A DNA stretch of 64,000 nt from Pseudomonas sp. KU26590 (GCF_026153515.1 NZ_CP110644.1:3811501-3875500); one strand, 5' to 3'; shown: positions 36,062 through 46,110, counted from the first letter of the stretch. Notes: a model not told the origin generated them from the letters alone. Translations and numbers: made by a program.

Positions 36062-36910
36062 TTATTTGTATTCCATCGGGAAACCGATCGCAGGGGTCGG
36101 CAGGTCCACGCCGAACCACTTCTTGAACGACTCGGCATACATCGGGAATTCAACCCCGGTCATGGCTTCATGCAGCGCGGTGTTGACGAAGTTCAGCCAG
36201 TCCTGATCGCCACGTTTGACGGCGCAGGCGTAGGTTTGCGGGCTCCAGGCGAATGCGGGCGAACGATACCGACCGGGGTTCTGCACCATCAGGTATTTCA
36301 CCGACGACTGATCGGTGGCAGCCGCATCGGCACGACCGGAGTTGATGGCCTGGTACATCAAATCGACACTGTCGTACTGGTCGACCTTCGCCTTGGGCAG
36401 CGCCTGATGCACCAGCTCTTCGGCGTAGACGTTCTGCAGCACGGCAACGGTGACGCCATCGCCGGCGCCTTTCAGGTCGTCGATTTCCTTGTACTTGCTG
36501 TTGGTCGGCAGCAGCAGCGCGACGCCCTCGCGGTAGTAAGGCAGTGTGAAGGCCACCTGCTGGGCGCGGCTGGCGGTGACGGTGATGAACTGACAGCTCA
36601 TGTCGACTTTGTCGGTCAGCAGGTTCGGGATTCGCGCGTCGGAGGACTGCACGACGAACTCGACTTTGCTCGGGTCATTGAACAGGCCCTTGGCGACGAT
36701 GCGCGCGATGTCGATATCAAAGCCCTGCAACTTGCCGTCTGCACCCTGGAAGTGCCAAGGGGCATTGGTGCTCCCCGTCCCTACGATCAAATGGCCGCGC
36801 TGCAGGACGCTGTCCAGTTTGCTGTCGGCGGCGTAAGCCGTCGTTGCAAACGTGGCTGCCGTTATCAGGGCCAATGCACAAGCTTTCAAAGAAAGGGATC
36901 CGCGCCGCAT
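36062..36910 (-). CDS. ABC transporter periplasmic substrate-binding protein
   Basis: A 282-residue SBP_bac_3 protein with a signal peptide (KACALALITAATFATTAYA, cleaved before ADSKL). VLQRGHLIVGTGSTNAPWHF and GFDIDIARIVAKGLF are the typical first lobe. First gene of the minus-strand unit. GGAG precedes the ATG, and a perfect palindrome lies 28 bases upstream. The ligand is probably D-glucosaminate, glucosamine or a related compound, by context only. Confidence 0.88.
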   Translation of the reverse strand: MRRGSLSLKACALALITAATFATTAYAADSKLDSVLQRGHLIVGTGSTNAPWHFQGADGKLQGFDIDIARIVAKGLFNDPSKVEFVVQSSDARIPNLLTDKVDMSCQFITVTASRAQQVAFTLPYYREGVALLLPTNSKYKEIDDLKGAGDGVTVAVLQNVYAEELVHQALPKAKVDQYDSVDLMYQAINSGRADAAATDQSSVKYLMVQNPGRYRSPAFAWSPQTYACAVKRGDQDWLNFVNTALHEAMTGVEFPMYAESFKKWFGVDLPTPAIGFPMEYK

Positions 36911-36937
36911 GAGAGAAACTCCGCCGGTTGTATGTTT

Positions 36938-36953
36938 TTCCGCTATAGCGGAA
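36938..36953. promoter_or_regulatory. 16-bp perfect palindrome, candidate IclR operator
   Basis: TTCCGCTATAGCGGAA is a perfect inverted repeat placed just before the substrate-binding protein gene. Its TTCCGC half-sites resemble operators of several IclR-family proteins, and an IclR gene lies in the same cluster. Confidence 0.6.
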
Positions 36954-37495
36954 CTGTGTTTGCCACAACGGAATAGACAGCAGAAAGTGTGCCACAGACT
37001 TGCACGGCAAAAGAAGCCGCAAGAATTGCCGCTGTTTTCAATAACCTGTGTATACCGGCAGGTGCGTACAGGTTGAAAACCCGCGCGGGCCGACAGTGTC
37101 CAGCGCTACGGTTCACCCCACGCGATGTGAACGGGCCCCACCGCTGTGCGCCCTGCGCCAATAACGCGCACCAACGCCTGGCACCGATGGACCGTCCATC
37201 GCGCCCAGGGCACGTTTCCCTCGGCGGCGACCCTAAACAGCGCGTCAGCTCTATAGCCCCATGTCGATGCATGCCGGCAGTACACCCATCAGGCGGAACA
37301 ACGCGCCGTTGGGCCGGTTACCCCGAAACTCTCCTCTATCCAGCTATGGTTTTCTTAAGACCTGCCGATTTATTAGGGTCAGGGGAACATTGGCACCGAT
37401 ACTGCTTCAAACGTCTTTATGAAAGTTTTGTTACAACCGTATGAACATGCACGGACGGCAGGCGCTTTTACGGGTCGTACGGTGGAGGAATGCCA
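36954..37495. other. long non-coding gap
   Basis: About 540 bases between the divergent transporter and Nudix genes. Overlapping ORFs occur on both strands but have no ribosome sites or family resemblance. I see only the probable promoter regions of the two flanking units and the GGAGG of the Nudix gene at the right edge. Confidence 0.4.
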
Positions 37496-37864
37496 ATGAA
37501 AGAACGAGCCACAGTCATTTGCCGAAGGGACAACCAGATCCTTTACGTGCGCAAATCCAAATCCCGCTGGAACCTGCCGGGCGGCAAGGTCGAGGCCGAC
37601 GAATCGCCTGCGCAAGCTGCAGCTCGCGAACTACGTGAAGAAACCGGGCTGATCCTGGAGGACCTGGCGTACGTCAGCCGGTTTGAAGGCGGCACGGTGA
37701 TGCACCACGTGTTCGAGGTGTCGGTCACGATGATTGCCACCCCCGCCCCGCATAATGAAATCGCCGACTGCCAGTGGTTTACCACTGAAGAGCTGGGCGG
37801 CCAAAAAGTCAGGCCCTCGGCGAAGTCCATCGTGAAGGCTTTTCTGACCAACGCTATTTATTAA
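37496..37864 (+). CDS. Nudix hydrolase
   Basis: A 122-residue Nudix protein that would cleave a nucleoside diphosphate linked to another moiety. The Nudix box is complete: GGKVEADESPAQAAAREL followed by REETGL. The start at 37496 is chosen because GGAGGA is 7 bases upstream; the ATG at 37490 is too close. Substrate unknown. Monocistronic, with its own terminator. Confidence 0.88.
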   Translation: MKERATVICRRDNQILYVRKSKSRWNLPGGKVEADESPAQAAARELREETGLILEDLAYVSRFEGGTVMHHVFEVSVTMIATPAPHNEIADCQWFTTEELGGQKVRPSAKSIVKAFLTNAIY

Positions 37865-37940
37865 TTGTTGTTGAGAGGCGTTCACAGGTTTTTCACATCG
37901 AGGGCGGTATTCTTCATTTGCTCCTCCAAGACTGACTTTA

Positions 37941-37972
37941 AGCCCGCACCCCCCATCGCGGGCTTTTTCTTG
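37941..37972 (+). terminator. intrinsic terminator after Nudix gene
   Basis: AGCCCGC pairs with GCGGGCT around a ten-base loop, followed by TTTTCTT. Confidence 0.8.
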
Positions 37973-38094
37973 TCCAAAATTCCTTGTCAGCGCCCTCCAT
38001 TTCTCCTTGCCTGATCTATAAACATTCTGACGACCGGACTTAATTTCGGCATATGAACGCCGACATTTAAGTGAGCATATCCAAGGAGCGGCAG

Positions 38095-39405
38095 ATGTTT
38101 AATTCCAAAATCAAAAAGCAAGTGTCCAGCCTGAGTTCGGAGCTGGTGGCGCTCAAAAACTTTCACGACGCCCTCATGCAGGAAATGTTGTCGGTGACGC
38201 TGGATTCCGACCTGCGCATCACAGACGCGAACGGCAAGTTCTGCGCAGCGATCGGTTACTCCCACGACGAACTGGTCGGCAAGCCCATGTCGGCATTTAT
38301 CCCAACCTACGTGACAACCATGCCGTGCTTCCGCAACTTCAAGGCGGCAGCCACCAACGGCACGGCAGTGACCGACGACTACCGCTTCATCAGCAAAAAC
38401 GGGGCGCTGATCTGGATTCACGCCACCTGGTCGCCGTTGAAAGATGAGCAGGGTCATCTCGTCGCGTTCAAATGCCTGGCGACCAACGTCACCGCCGAAA
38501 TCAACAAGGCTCGGGAGAACGAGTCGTTCATCAACGCCCTGCTGCGTTCGACAGCGGTCATCGAATTCGACCTCGGCGGCCACGTGCTGAAGGCGAACCA
38601 GTCCTTCCTCAAGGAAATGGGCTACAGCCAGGATCAGATTCTCGGCAAGCACCACAGCCTGTTCTGTGACCCGAAGTTCGCCGCCACCGAAGATTACAAA
38701 GTGTTCTGGAAACGGCTGAACAATGGCGAGTTTGTCGCCGACCGGTTCAAGCGCATCAACAGCCGGGGCGAAGAGGTCTGGCTCGAAGCGACCTACAACC
38801 CGGTGCACGACACCCAGGGCGAGCTCTATAAAGTGGTGAAATTCGCCACCGTGATCACTGATCAGGTACGCCGCGAGACGGACATCAGCATCGCGGCGGG
38901 CACTGCGTTCGAGATTTCCCAGCGCACCGATGTCTCGGCGCAGCGTGGGGCGGCCGTGATCAACGACACTGTGGAAACCATGAACGGCATCGCCGACCAG
39001 ATGCTCTCCGCCTCCCATGGCATGGAAGCGCTGGGCAAGCAGTCGCTGCTGATCAGCACCATCGTGCAAACCATCGGCGGCATCGCCCAGCAGACCAACT
39101 TGCTGGCGCTTAATGCCGCCATTGAAGCCGCCCGCGCGGGTGAACAAGGTCGTGGCTTTGCCGTGGTGGCCGATGAAGTCCGTCAGCTGGCCGGGCGCAC
39201 CAGCACCGCGACCGAGGAAATTGTCGCCGTGGTGCAGCAGAACCAGAAACTGGTGGATGACGTGGTCAAGGACATGGGCAGCACGCGGGTTCAGGCTGAA
39301 CAGGGGCTGTCGCTGGCCAACCAGGCCGGCAATGTAATCGTTGAAATTCAGGAGGGCGCGCGACAGGTCGTCGGTGCGGTACAGCGGTTCTCCCACCAGC
39401 TTTGA
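38095..39405 (+). CDS. soluble PAS-PAS methyl-accepting chemoreceptor (BdlA-like)
   Basis: A 436-residue cytoplasmic signalling protein without membrane segments. Two PAS domains (about residues 20-135 and 145-260, with [20 protein letters not shown] and [20 protein letters not shown]) precede a short MCP signalling helix pair. The hairpin tip [20 protein letters not shown] and [19 protein letters not shown] are conserved. This layout matches P. aeruginosa BdlA, which triggers biofilm dispersion. AAGGAG precedes the ATG at 38095. Confidence 0.88.
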   Translation: MFNSKIKKQVSSLSSELVALKNFHDALMQEMLSVTLDSDLRITDANGKFCAAIGYSHDELVGKPMSAFIPTYVTTMPCFRNFKAAATNGTAVTDDYRFISKNGALIWIHATWSPLKDEQGHLVAFKCLATNVTAEINKARENESFINALLRSTAVIEFDLGGHVLKANQSFLKEMGYSQDQILGKHHSLFCDPKFAATEDYKVFWKRLNNGEFVADRFKRINSRGEEVWLEATYNPVHDTQGELYKVVKFATVITDQVRRETDISIAAGTAFEISQRTDVSAQRGAAVINDTVETMNGIADQMLSASHGMEALGKQSLLISTIVQTIGGIAQQTNLLALNAAIEAARAGEQGRGFAVVADEVRQLAGRTSTATEEIVAVVQQNQKLVDDVVKDMGSTRVQAEQGLSLANQAGNVIVEIQEGARQVVGAVQRFSHQL

Positions 39406-39552
39406 CGGCGCCGGCCCTGTTTTTTGACGCAAAACCATAGCAAATGGTCGCAGTGAGCTGAGCGGGAGATACGCTTGCCCTACAAAATGCTAACCTGCGC
39501 CACATATGTGGCTCCATCCGGCATGCCACCCCACGTTTACATGGAGCCGACA

Positions 39553-40083
39553 ATGGCTTTGGATTCCCTGCTCTGCCCGGATTTGCTGACCATCGCAGAG
39601 CGTTCGGCGATCGCCGAGGTTGAAGCGACGACGAACATCCTCAAGCTCGTGACCCGGCTGACCGGCATGCGTTTTGCTGGCATCGCCAAGTTCACCGACG
39701 CCGAATGGGTCGCCTGTGCGGTCTACGACGAGATTCATATGGGCATCCAGGAAGGCGAAGTGCTGGAACTGGAAACGACCCTGTGCAACGAACTGATCGA
39801 AAACCCGAAGGCGCTGATCATCCCCAGCATCAGCAAAAACGAGCGCTATGCGGGTCGCCCGGTGGTCAAGCGATACGCCATCGAGAGCTACATCGGCGTG
39901 CCGATCACCCTCCCCGACGGCCAGCTGTTCGGCGCGTTGTGCCTGCTTGACTCCAAAGCCAGCTCTTTCGAAAGCCCCGACCTCGTCGAGACCCTGGGCC
40001 TGTTCTCCCGGCTGATCGGCTGCATCGTGTTCTCCCATTACTCCACGGTGAGCAAGGTCAGGACGCAGGTCGAGCACGCTTGA
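39553..40083 (+). CDS. GAF-domain protein
   Basis: A 176-residue single GAF domain. The pattern FAGIAKFTDAEWVACAVYD, CNELIENPKALIIPSISKN, SYIGVPITLPDGQLFGALCL and a final helix is standard for stand-alone bacterial GAF proteins, which may bind small ligands or act as a redox sensor. GGAG is 6 bases before the ATG at 39553; the earlier ATG at 39541 is less well placed. It follows the chemoreceptor by 150 bases and could be linked to it. Confidence 0.82.
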   Translation: MALDSLLCPDLLTIAERSAIAEVEATTNILKLVTRLTGMRFAGIAKFTDAEWVACAVYDEIHMGIQEGEVLELETTLCNELIENPKALIIPSISKNERYAGRPVVKRYAIESYIGVPITLPDGQLFGALCLLDSKASSFESPDLVETLGLFSRLIGCIVFSHYSTVSKVRTQVEHA

Positions 40084-40416
40084 TCAGATAATCCTCACCG
40101 GCGAGCGGCGGTAGGTGGATACCCAAGACGGTGTTACACTGCCGCGCCTTGAATTCGCATGCGCCGCTTGAGCTTTTCAAGGCGTCGCGGCGCGCGCCCC
40201 AGACCTGTGCGTCTTGCGGCATACAGCAAGCGTGGCCGATGCATGTCGGTCCCCCGCTGAACCCGTATCGGACGCTGCTCCCGTTCACCCATCTTCATCA
40301 GGTCATGTCCCCGTCACCGGTGACATGCAGGCTGCTGGTTGGATCACGAGCAATCGCCATCAGGTGTCAAAGGCCATCGCCAATCAGCCCCCTTGTAAAC
40401 AATCCAGGATAAGCAA
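40084..40416. other. non-coding gap with a 12-bp palindrome
   Basis: No convincing gene. GTCACCGGTGAC at 40313-40324 is a perfect palindrome about 90 bases before the ybiT start, and with flanking CATG it extends into a longer imperfect repeat. It could be a regulator site. The rest holds only the probable ybiT promoter and ribosome site. Confidence 0.4.
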
Positions 40417-42003
40417 TTGATTTCCACAGCTAACATCACCATGCAGTTTGGCGCCAAGCCGCTGTTCGAGAACGTTTCGGTCAAATTCGGCGGTGGCAAT
40501 CGCTATGGCCTCATCGGCGCCAATGGCTGTGGCAAGTCCACCTTCATGAAGATCCTCGGCGGCGATCTGGAGCCGTCCGGCGGCCAGGTGATGCTCGAGC
40601 CGAACGTGCGTCTGGGTAAATTGCGCCAGGACCAGTTCGCCTACGAAGACTTCTCCGTCATCGACACCGTGATCATGGGTCACGAAGAGCTGTGGAAGGT
40701 CAAGGCCGAGCGCGATCGCATCTACTCGCTGCCGGAAATGACCGAAGAAGACGGCATGGCCGTTGCCGAGCTGGAAACCGAATTCGCCGAAATGGACGGC
40801 TACACAGCCGAATCCCGGGCGGGCGAGTTGTTGCTCGGTCTGGGCATTGGTATCGAGCAGCACAACGGGCCGATGAGCGAAGTGTCGCCGGGCTGGAAAC
40901 TGCGCGTGCTGCTGGCTCAGGCATTGTTCTCCGATCCTGAAGTGCTGTTGCTCGACGAACCGACCAACCACCTGGACATCAACACGATTCGCTGGCTGGA
41001 AAACATCCTGACCCAGCGCTCCAGCCTGATGATCATCATTTCTCACGACCGTCACTTCCTCAACAGCGTGTGCACCCACATGGCTGACCTGGATTACGGC
41101 GAGCTGCGCCTGTTCCCGGGCAACTACGACGAGTACATGACCGTGGCGACCCAGTCCCGCGAGCAGCTGCTGTCGGACAACGCCAAGAAGAAAGCCCAGA
41201 TCTCCGAGCTGCAGTCGTTCGTCAGCCGCTTCTCGGCCAACGCCTCGAAAGCCAAGCAGGCCACCTCCCGCGCCAAGGCGATCGACAAGATCCAGCTGGC
41301 CGAGGTCAAGCCTTCGAGCCGGGTCAGCCCGTTCATCCGCTTTGATCAGAACAAGAAGCTGCACCGTCAGGCGGTCATCATTGACCAAATGGCTAAAGGC
41401 TTCGACGGCAAACCGCTGTTCAAGAACTTCAGCTTCCAGGTTGAAGCGGGCGAGCGCGTTGCGATCATCGGCCCGAACGGTATCGGTAAAACCACCCTGC
41501 TGCGTACCTTGGTCAATGAACTGACCCCGGATGCCGGCACAATCAAGTGGACCGATGCGGCAGAGCTGGGTTACTACGCCCAGGACCACGCACACGATTT
41601 CCAGGACGATGTCACGCTGTTCGACTGGATGGGCCAATGGACTCAAGGTGAACAAGTCATTCGTGGCACCCTGGGCCGGATGCTGTTCTCCAACGACGAG
41701 ATTCTGAAATCGGTCAAGGTCATCTCCGGTGGTGAGCAAGGCCGCATGCTGTTCGGCAAGCTGATCCTGCAGAAGCCGAACGTGCTGATCATGGACGAGC
41801 CGACCAACCACCTGGACATGGAATCGATCGAGGCGCTGAACCTGGCGCTGGAAAACTACCCGGGAACGCTGATCTTCGTCAGCCACGACCGCGAGTTCGT
41901 GTCGTCCCTGGCCACCCGCATCATCGAGTTGAGCCCAAGTGGCGTGACCGATTTTAGCGGCACCTACGACGATTACCTGCGCAGCCAGGGCGTCGCATTC
42001 TGA
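40417..42003 (+). CDS. ybiT: ABC-F family ATPase YbiT
   Basis: A 528-residue soluble ABC-F protein that acts on the ribosome. Two ATPase domains: GANGCGKST with [11 protein letters not shown], and GPNGIGKTT with [10 protein letters not shown] and [11 protein letters not shown], joined by the basic linker [20 protein letters not shown]. The closest family member is E. coli YbiT. It starts with TTG, preceded by AGGA; no in-frame ATG fits the conserved N-terminus [11 protein letters not shown]. The gene ends at a strong terminator. Confidence 0.93.
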   Translation: MISTANITMQFGAKPLFENVSVKFGGGNRYGLIGANGCGKSTFMKILGGDLEPSGGQVMLEPNVRLGKLRQDQFAYEDFSVIDTVIMGHEELWKVKAERDRIYSLPEMTEEDGMAVAELETEFAEMDGYTAESRAGELLLGLGIGIEQHNGPMSEVSPGWKLRVLLAQALFSDPEVLLLDEPTNHLDINTIRWLENILTQRSSLMIIISHDRHFLNSVCTHMADLDYGELRLFPGNYDEYMTVATQSREQLLSDNAKKKAQISELQSFVSRFSANASKAKQATSRAKAIDKIQLAEVKPSSRVSPFIRFDQNKKLHRQAVIIDQMAKGFDGKPLFKNFSFQVEAGERVAIIGPNGIGKTTLLRTLVNELTPDAGTIKWTDAAELGYYAQDHAHDFQDDVTLFDWMGQWTQGEQVIRGTLGRMLFSNDEILKSVKVISGGEQGRMLFGKLILQKPNVLIMDEPTNHLDMESIEALNLALENYPGTLIFVSHDREFVSSLATRIIELSPSGVTDFSGTYDDYLRSQGVAF

Positions 42004-42042
42004 TCAGGGAACTGCGCTGACCGAGTGATGCTGAAAACAAGG

Positions 42043-42072
42043 AGCCCCGTCCATCGTGACGGGGCTTTTTTG
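42043..42072 (+). terminator. intrinsic terminator after ybiT
   Basis: AGCCCCGT pairs with ACGGGGCT around CCATCGTG, followed by TTTTT. Confidence 0.85.
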
Positions 42073-42110
42073 TGGGCCTCGTTTGCCGCCCATGATGTCT
42101 TGGCAGGACT

Positions 42111-42350
42111 GGCCTCTTCCCGGCTGAAGCCGGTCCTACTCCGGCATACGCATGCCGTCAGTGGGGATAGGGCTTGCCCGGTGAAGTTGAAATAACGCGC
42201 GCACCCGTACGACCGGCTTTAGCGGGGAAGAAGCCAGGCCAGGCGCCCCCAATCCTGCGGTGTGACATCCGACGCTTTCCCGGCTAAAGCCGGTCCCACT
42301 GGAATCACGCGGTCAGTTAGTGGGACCGGCTTTAGCCGGGAAGAGGCCAG
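42111..42350. repeat. cluster of four REP elements
   Basis: Copies of the ACCGGCTTTAGCCGGGA core occur near 42117 (reverse), 42210 (forward, with an AGCGGGG variant), 42280 (reverse) and 42322 (forward). They fill most of the gap between ybiT and the MFS gene. Confidence 0.85.
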
Positions 42351-42452
42351 TCCGGGCGCCGTCACAGCCCAGATAAAACCGTTAGCCAGCTTTCATTTCC
42401 CGACCTCACGGGCGATGATGCGGCACTCCCACCGCTCCAGCGAAGCGTCCCC

Positions 42453-43679
42453 ATGTCTGCCGCCCTGCCGCCCGATACGCCTGCCAACTCCCCCATCAAT
42501 GACGCCAGTTCGACGGCGATCACGCTTCAAATCGTCTCCATCGTCGTTTACACCTTCATCGCCTTCCTGTGCATCGGTCTGCCGATCGCGGTGATGCCCG
42601 GCTACGTGCACAACCAGTTGGGCTTCAGCGCGGTGGTCGCGGGGCTGGTGATCGGCGCGCAATACCTGGCGACGCTGTTGAGTCGCCCGGTGGCCGGCCG
42701 CATCTGCGACACCATCGGCACCAAGCGCGCCATCGTTTACGGGCTATCCGGCATCGCGCTGAGCGGCGTGCTGACGCTGGCGGCAATCCTGCTGGAGCGT
42801 TTCGCCGGCGCCAGTCTGACCATCCTGATTATCGCTCGTCTGTTCCTCGGCGCGTCCCAGGGCTTGATCGGCGTGGGCACCATCAGTTGGTGCATCGGCC
42901 AGGTCGGTTCGGAGCACACAGCCCGCTCGATTTCCTGGAATGGCATTGCGTCATACGGCGCCATTGCGATTGGCGCGCCGCTCGGGGTGGTGATGGTCGG
43001 CGCACTGGGCTTTGCCAGCCTCGGCGTGGTGCTGTCCGTGCTGGCCGCCGGGGCGCTGCTGTTGATACGCAATAAAACGGCGATCCCGGTGGTGCGCGGA
43101 GAGCGCCTGCCGTTCTTCTCGGTGTTCGGCCGGGTGGCGCCGTTTGGCCTGAGCCTGACCCTGTCCTCCATCGGCTATGGCACCCTGACGACGTTCATCA
43201 CGCTGTTTTACGTGGCCCGAGGCTGGGAAGGCGCGGCCTGGTGCCTGACGGTATTCGGCATCTGCTTCATCGTCGCGCGACTGCTGTTCATCAACGCGAT
43301 CAACCGCTTCGGCGGCTTTCGCTCGGCGATCGTCTGCATCTCGGTGGAAACCCTGGGTCTGTTGCTGCTGTGGCTGGCACCCGACACCACCTTCGCCCTG
43401 ATCGGCGCAGGCCTGACCGGGTTTGGTCTGTCGCTGGTGTATCCGGCGCTGGGCGTCGAAGCCATCAAGCAAGTGCCCAACAGCAGTCGCGGCGCGGGAC
43501 TCAGCGCTTATGCGGTGTTCTTCGACCTGGCGCTGGCCATTGCCGGACCGCTGATGGGCGCCGTGGCGCTGGGCATGGGCTATGGCTGGATTTTCTTCTT
43601 TGCGGCGTTGTTGTCGATGGCGGCGTTGACGCTGGCGGTGGTGCTGTCGCGCAGGGCGCCAATCGATACGCGGGTGTAG
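42453..43679 (+). CDS. MFS transporter, YhhS/arabinose-efflux type
   Basis: A 408-residue major facilitator protein with 12 predicted helices. The loop 2-3 motif appears as GRICDTIGTKRAIVYG, and LFLGASQGLIGVGTISW is a typical helix 4-5 region. It resembles YhhS-like exporters. There is no clear ribosome site before the ATG at 42453, so the start is somewhat uncertain. Substrate unknown; REP elements flank it on both sides. Confidence 0.85.
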   Translation: MSAALPPDTPANSPINDASSTAITLQIVSIVVYTFIAFLCIGLPIAVMPGYVHNQLGFSAVVAGLVIGAQYLATLLSRPVAGRICDTIGTKRAIVYGLSGIALSGVLTLAAILLERFAGASLTILIIARLFLGASQGLIGVGTISWCIGQVGSEHTARSISWNGIASYGAIAIGAPLGVVMVGALGFASLGVVLSVLAAGALLLIRNKTAIPVVRGERLPFFSVFGRVAPFGLSLTLSSIGYGTLTTFITLFYVARGWEGAAWCLTVFGICFIVARLLFINAINRFGGFRSAIVCISVETLGLLLLWLAPDTTFALIGAGLTGFGLSLVYPALGVEAIKQVPNSSRGAGLSAYAVFFDLALAIAGPLMGAVALGMGYGWIFFFAALLSMAALTLAVVLSRRAPIDTRV

Positions 43680-43697
43680 AGGACGCGCGGTATAAAG

Positions 43698-43724
43698 GCT
43701 TCCCGGCTAAAGCCGGTCCTACAG
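43698..43724. repeat. single REP element
   Basis: CTTCCCGGCTAAAGCCGGTC followed by CTACAG, just after the MFS gene. Confidence 0.75.
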
Positions 43725-43862
43725 AGGGAAGAGGCTGGCGATCATGCAACAGGCCCCACTGGCTGTTGAGATCCCCCGACTAGAGCCCATCCCACCTAAA
43801 AGCTGAACTGCCGCCTCGCGTCCCGGTCGGAATAGCACATCCCCCCGATCAGGAGTGAGGGC

Positions 43863-44663
43863 GTGACCCCCGATCCCGCTGGCTCGAACGCTACCCCTCC
43901 GGACCCGGCCACGTTGCGCGAAGTCCACAAACTGCGCGTGCTGACCGTGAACACCCACAAGGGCTTCACCGCACTTAACCGGCGTTTCATCCTGCCGGAG
44001 TTGCGTGAAGCCGTGCGCAGCACCGGCGCCGACCTGGTGTTTCTCCAGGAAGTCCTCGGCGGCCACGACCGCCACGCTGCCAAATATGAGGACTGGCCCG
44101 ACACGCCGCATTACGAATTTCTCGCCGACAGCATGTGGACGGACTTCGCCTACGGCCGCAACGCGGTCTACCCCGACGGCCACCACGGCAACGCGCTGCT
44201 CTCCAAATACCCGATTTTGCATCACCGCAATCTGGACATCTCGATCACCGGGCCGGAGCGCCGCGGCCTGTTGCATTGCGTGCTGCAAGTGCCGGGGCAT
44301 GCCGAAGTCCATGCGATTTGCGTGCACCTCAGCCTGCTGGAAAGCCACCGCCAATTGCAGCTGAATCTGCTTTGCGACCTGCTCGACTCCCTGCCAGAGG
44401 ACGCCCCGGTGGTCATCGCTGGCGATTTCAACGACTGGCAGCTGCAGGGCAACAAGCGTCTGCAGCGCTGCGGCTATCTGCATGAGGCCTTCGAGCGCAG
44501 TCAGGGGCGGCTGGCGAAGACCTACCCGGCGCGCTTCCCGATGCTGCGTCTGGACCGGATCTACCTGCGCAACGCCACCAGCCACGATCCGAAAATCCTC
44601 GGCACGCGGCCGTGGACGCATTTGTCCGATCACCTGCCGCTGGCGGTCGAAGTGCATCTGTAA
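43863..44663 (+). CDS. endonuclease/exonuclease/phosphatase-family protein
   Basis: A 266-residue EEP-superfamily phosphohydrolase. LRVLTVNTHKGF supplies the first metal Asn, LVFLQEV the Glu, GHHGNALLSKYPI and HLSLLESHRQLQ conserved turns, VVIAGDFNDW the DxN pair, and LPLAVEVHL the end. These proteins cleave phosphodiesters in DNA or lipids; the substrate is not predictable. The start is GTG with AGGAG upstream. Confidence 0.85.
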   Translation: MTPDPAGSNATPPDPATLREVHKLRVLTVNTHKGFTALNRRFILPELREAVRSTGADLVFLQEVLGGHDRHAAKYEDWPDTPHYEFLADSMWTDFAYGRNAVYPDGHHGNALLSKYPILHHRNLDISITGPERRGLLHCVLQVPGHAEVHAICVHLSLLESHRQLQLNLLCDLLDSLPEDAPVVIAGDFNDWQLQGNKRLQRCGYLHEAFERSQGRLAKTYPARFPMLRLDRIYLRNATSHDPKILGTRPWTHLSDHLPLAVEVHL

Positions 44664-44675
44664 CGAACTGCGCCC

Positions 44676-44840
44676 TTATTTATCCGGATCAATGAGGGGA
44701 ACAGTGGCGTCACGATCAAACTGGGAGCCCGGGTCTTCGTTTCCCGGGTCCATATCGGCATCGAACTCTGTTTCGTCGTCATCGGGCTGATGCTCAGGGT
44801 GCGGTGCAAGGGGCGCAGCGTCGGGGGAGTGGGATTGCAT
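44676..44840 (-). CDS. small acidic hypothetical protein
   Basis: A 54-residue, strongly acidic protein (HQPDDDETEFDADMDPGNED). GAGGAAA is 8 bases before the ATG at 44840. The open frame continues upstream to 45152, but the ribosome site and composition favour the short form. Convergent with the EEP gene and divergent from the aldo/keto reductase. Probably disordered; function unknown. Confidence 0.55.
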   Translation of the reverse strand: MQSHSPDAAPLAPHPEHQPDDDETEFDADMDPGNEDPGSQFDRDATVPLIDPDK

Positions 44841-45054
44841 GGCAGTTTCCTCTCGTTTCGGTAGGTTCGATAAAGACGCTTTTAATGCCTTGAGCTTAGC
44901 AGGCGCCTCAGGCGCAACAAGACCGGTCCAGGCTACGAAGAACCCCTGGGGCAATCGACAAGTCAGTAAACAAGCGTCGCCGGTTTCATCGTGCTCGAAC
45001 GGGCTCATGAACCGCGCGCCATCAAACACGCTCCACCGCACAGGACACTCTGAC

Positions 45055-46050
45055 ATGAGTCTGCACGACAAGATCATCGGCCGCTTCGGCTTCGGCTCCG
45101 CGCCGCTGGGCAACATGTTCCGTACCATCGACGAAGAAGAAGCCGCGGCCACTGTTCAGTCTGCCTGGGATCAGGGCATTCGCTATTTCGACACTGCGCC
45201 GGTCTACGGCGCCGGCCTGTCCGAGCAGCGTCTGGGCAAGGCACTCGCCGGCGTCCCGCGCGACCAGTACACCCTGAGCACCAAAGTCGGCCGGCTGATT
45301 TCCGATGAGATCGACACCGAGGCCCGCAGTGGTCCGTTCGCTGAAGGCCTGAAGAACAAAATCATCACCGACTACTCCGCCGACGCCACCCTGCGTTCCA
45401 TTGAAGCGAGTTTGAAGCGGCTGAACACCGATCGGCTGGACATCGTGTTTGTCCACGATGTCGCCCAGGACGCCCATGGCGACGGGTGGATCGAGCATTT
45501 CAACATTGCCCGCACCGGCGCTTTCCGCGCCCTCACCCGCCTGCGCGAAGAAGGCGTGATCAAGGCCTGGGGCCTGGGCGTCAACCGCGTCGAGCCGTGC
45601 GAACTGACGCTGGACCTGGAAGAAGCCCAGCCCGACGGCTTCCTGCTCGCCGGCCGGTATTCCCTGCTCGACCATGAGCAGCCGCTGCAACGGCTGTTCG
45701 ACAAGGCCCGTCAGTACAACGCCGAGTTCGTCGTCGGCGGGCCTTATAGCTCCGGCGTGCTGGTGGGCGGCAAGCATTTTGAGTATCAGGAGGCGTCGCA
45801 GGCGATGCTCGACAAGGTCGCGCACATTCAGGAAATCGCTCGGCAGTATCAGGTCGACATCAAGTCGGCGGCGCTGCACTTTGTCCTCGCCAATCCGCTG
45901 GTGGCCGCGGTGATTCCGGGTGCCAGCCGGCCTTCGCGGATCATCGAAGACGTCACGGCGCTTAACGCACAGATGCCGGATGGTTTCTGGCAAGCCATGC
46001 GCGATCAGGGCTTCATTGCCCTGCAGGCGCCAGTTCCCGGCAAAGACTGA
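45055..46050 (+). CDS. aldo/keto reductase, aldose-dehydrogenase type
   Basis: A 331-residue NAD(P)-dependent oxidoreductase of the fucose/D-threo-aldose 1-dehydrogenase group. RYFDTAPVYGAGLSEQRLGK gives the catalytic Asp and Tyr, LSTKVGRL the Lys, DIVFVHDV the His, and VIPGASRPSRI the cofactor site. AGGA precedes the ATG at 45055. It is followed on the same strand by a racemase-like gene, and the two may form an operon. The true substrate may be a sugar such as fucose. Confidence 0.88.
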   Translation: MSLHDKIIGRFGFGSAPLGNMFRTIDEEEAAATVQSAWDQGIRYFDTAPVYGAGLSEQRLGKALAGVPRDQYTLSTKVGRLISDEIDTEARSGPFAEGLKNKIITDYSADATLRSIEASLKRLNTDRLDIVFVHDVAQDAHGDGWIEHFNIARTGAFRALTRLREEGVIKAWGLGVNRVEPCELTLDLEEAQPDGFLLAGRYSLLDHEQPLQRLFDKARQYNAEFVVGGPYSSGVLVGGKHFEYQEASQAMLDKVAHIQEIARQYQVDIKSAALHFVLANPLVAAVIPGASRPSRIIEDVTALNAQMPDGFWQAMRDQGFIALQAPVPGKD

Positions 46051-46110
46051 TATCGTGCCCAACGACGCCGGGCCAGACGCCCGGCTTTGTTCCCTGCGCG
46101 AGATCCGTCC

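Noticed and set aside
36989-37444. 151-codon ORF in the gap before the Nudix gene
   Set aside because: No ribosome site, no domain, and an overlapping opposite-strand ORF of equal quality.
40313-40324. GTCACCGGTGAC palindrome as a named operator
   Set aside because: Perfect but short, and I cannot tie it to any regulator in the window, so it is noted only in the gap entry.
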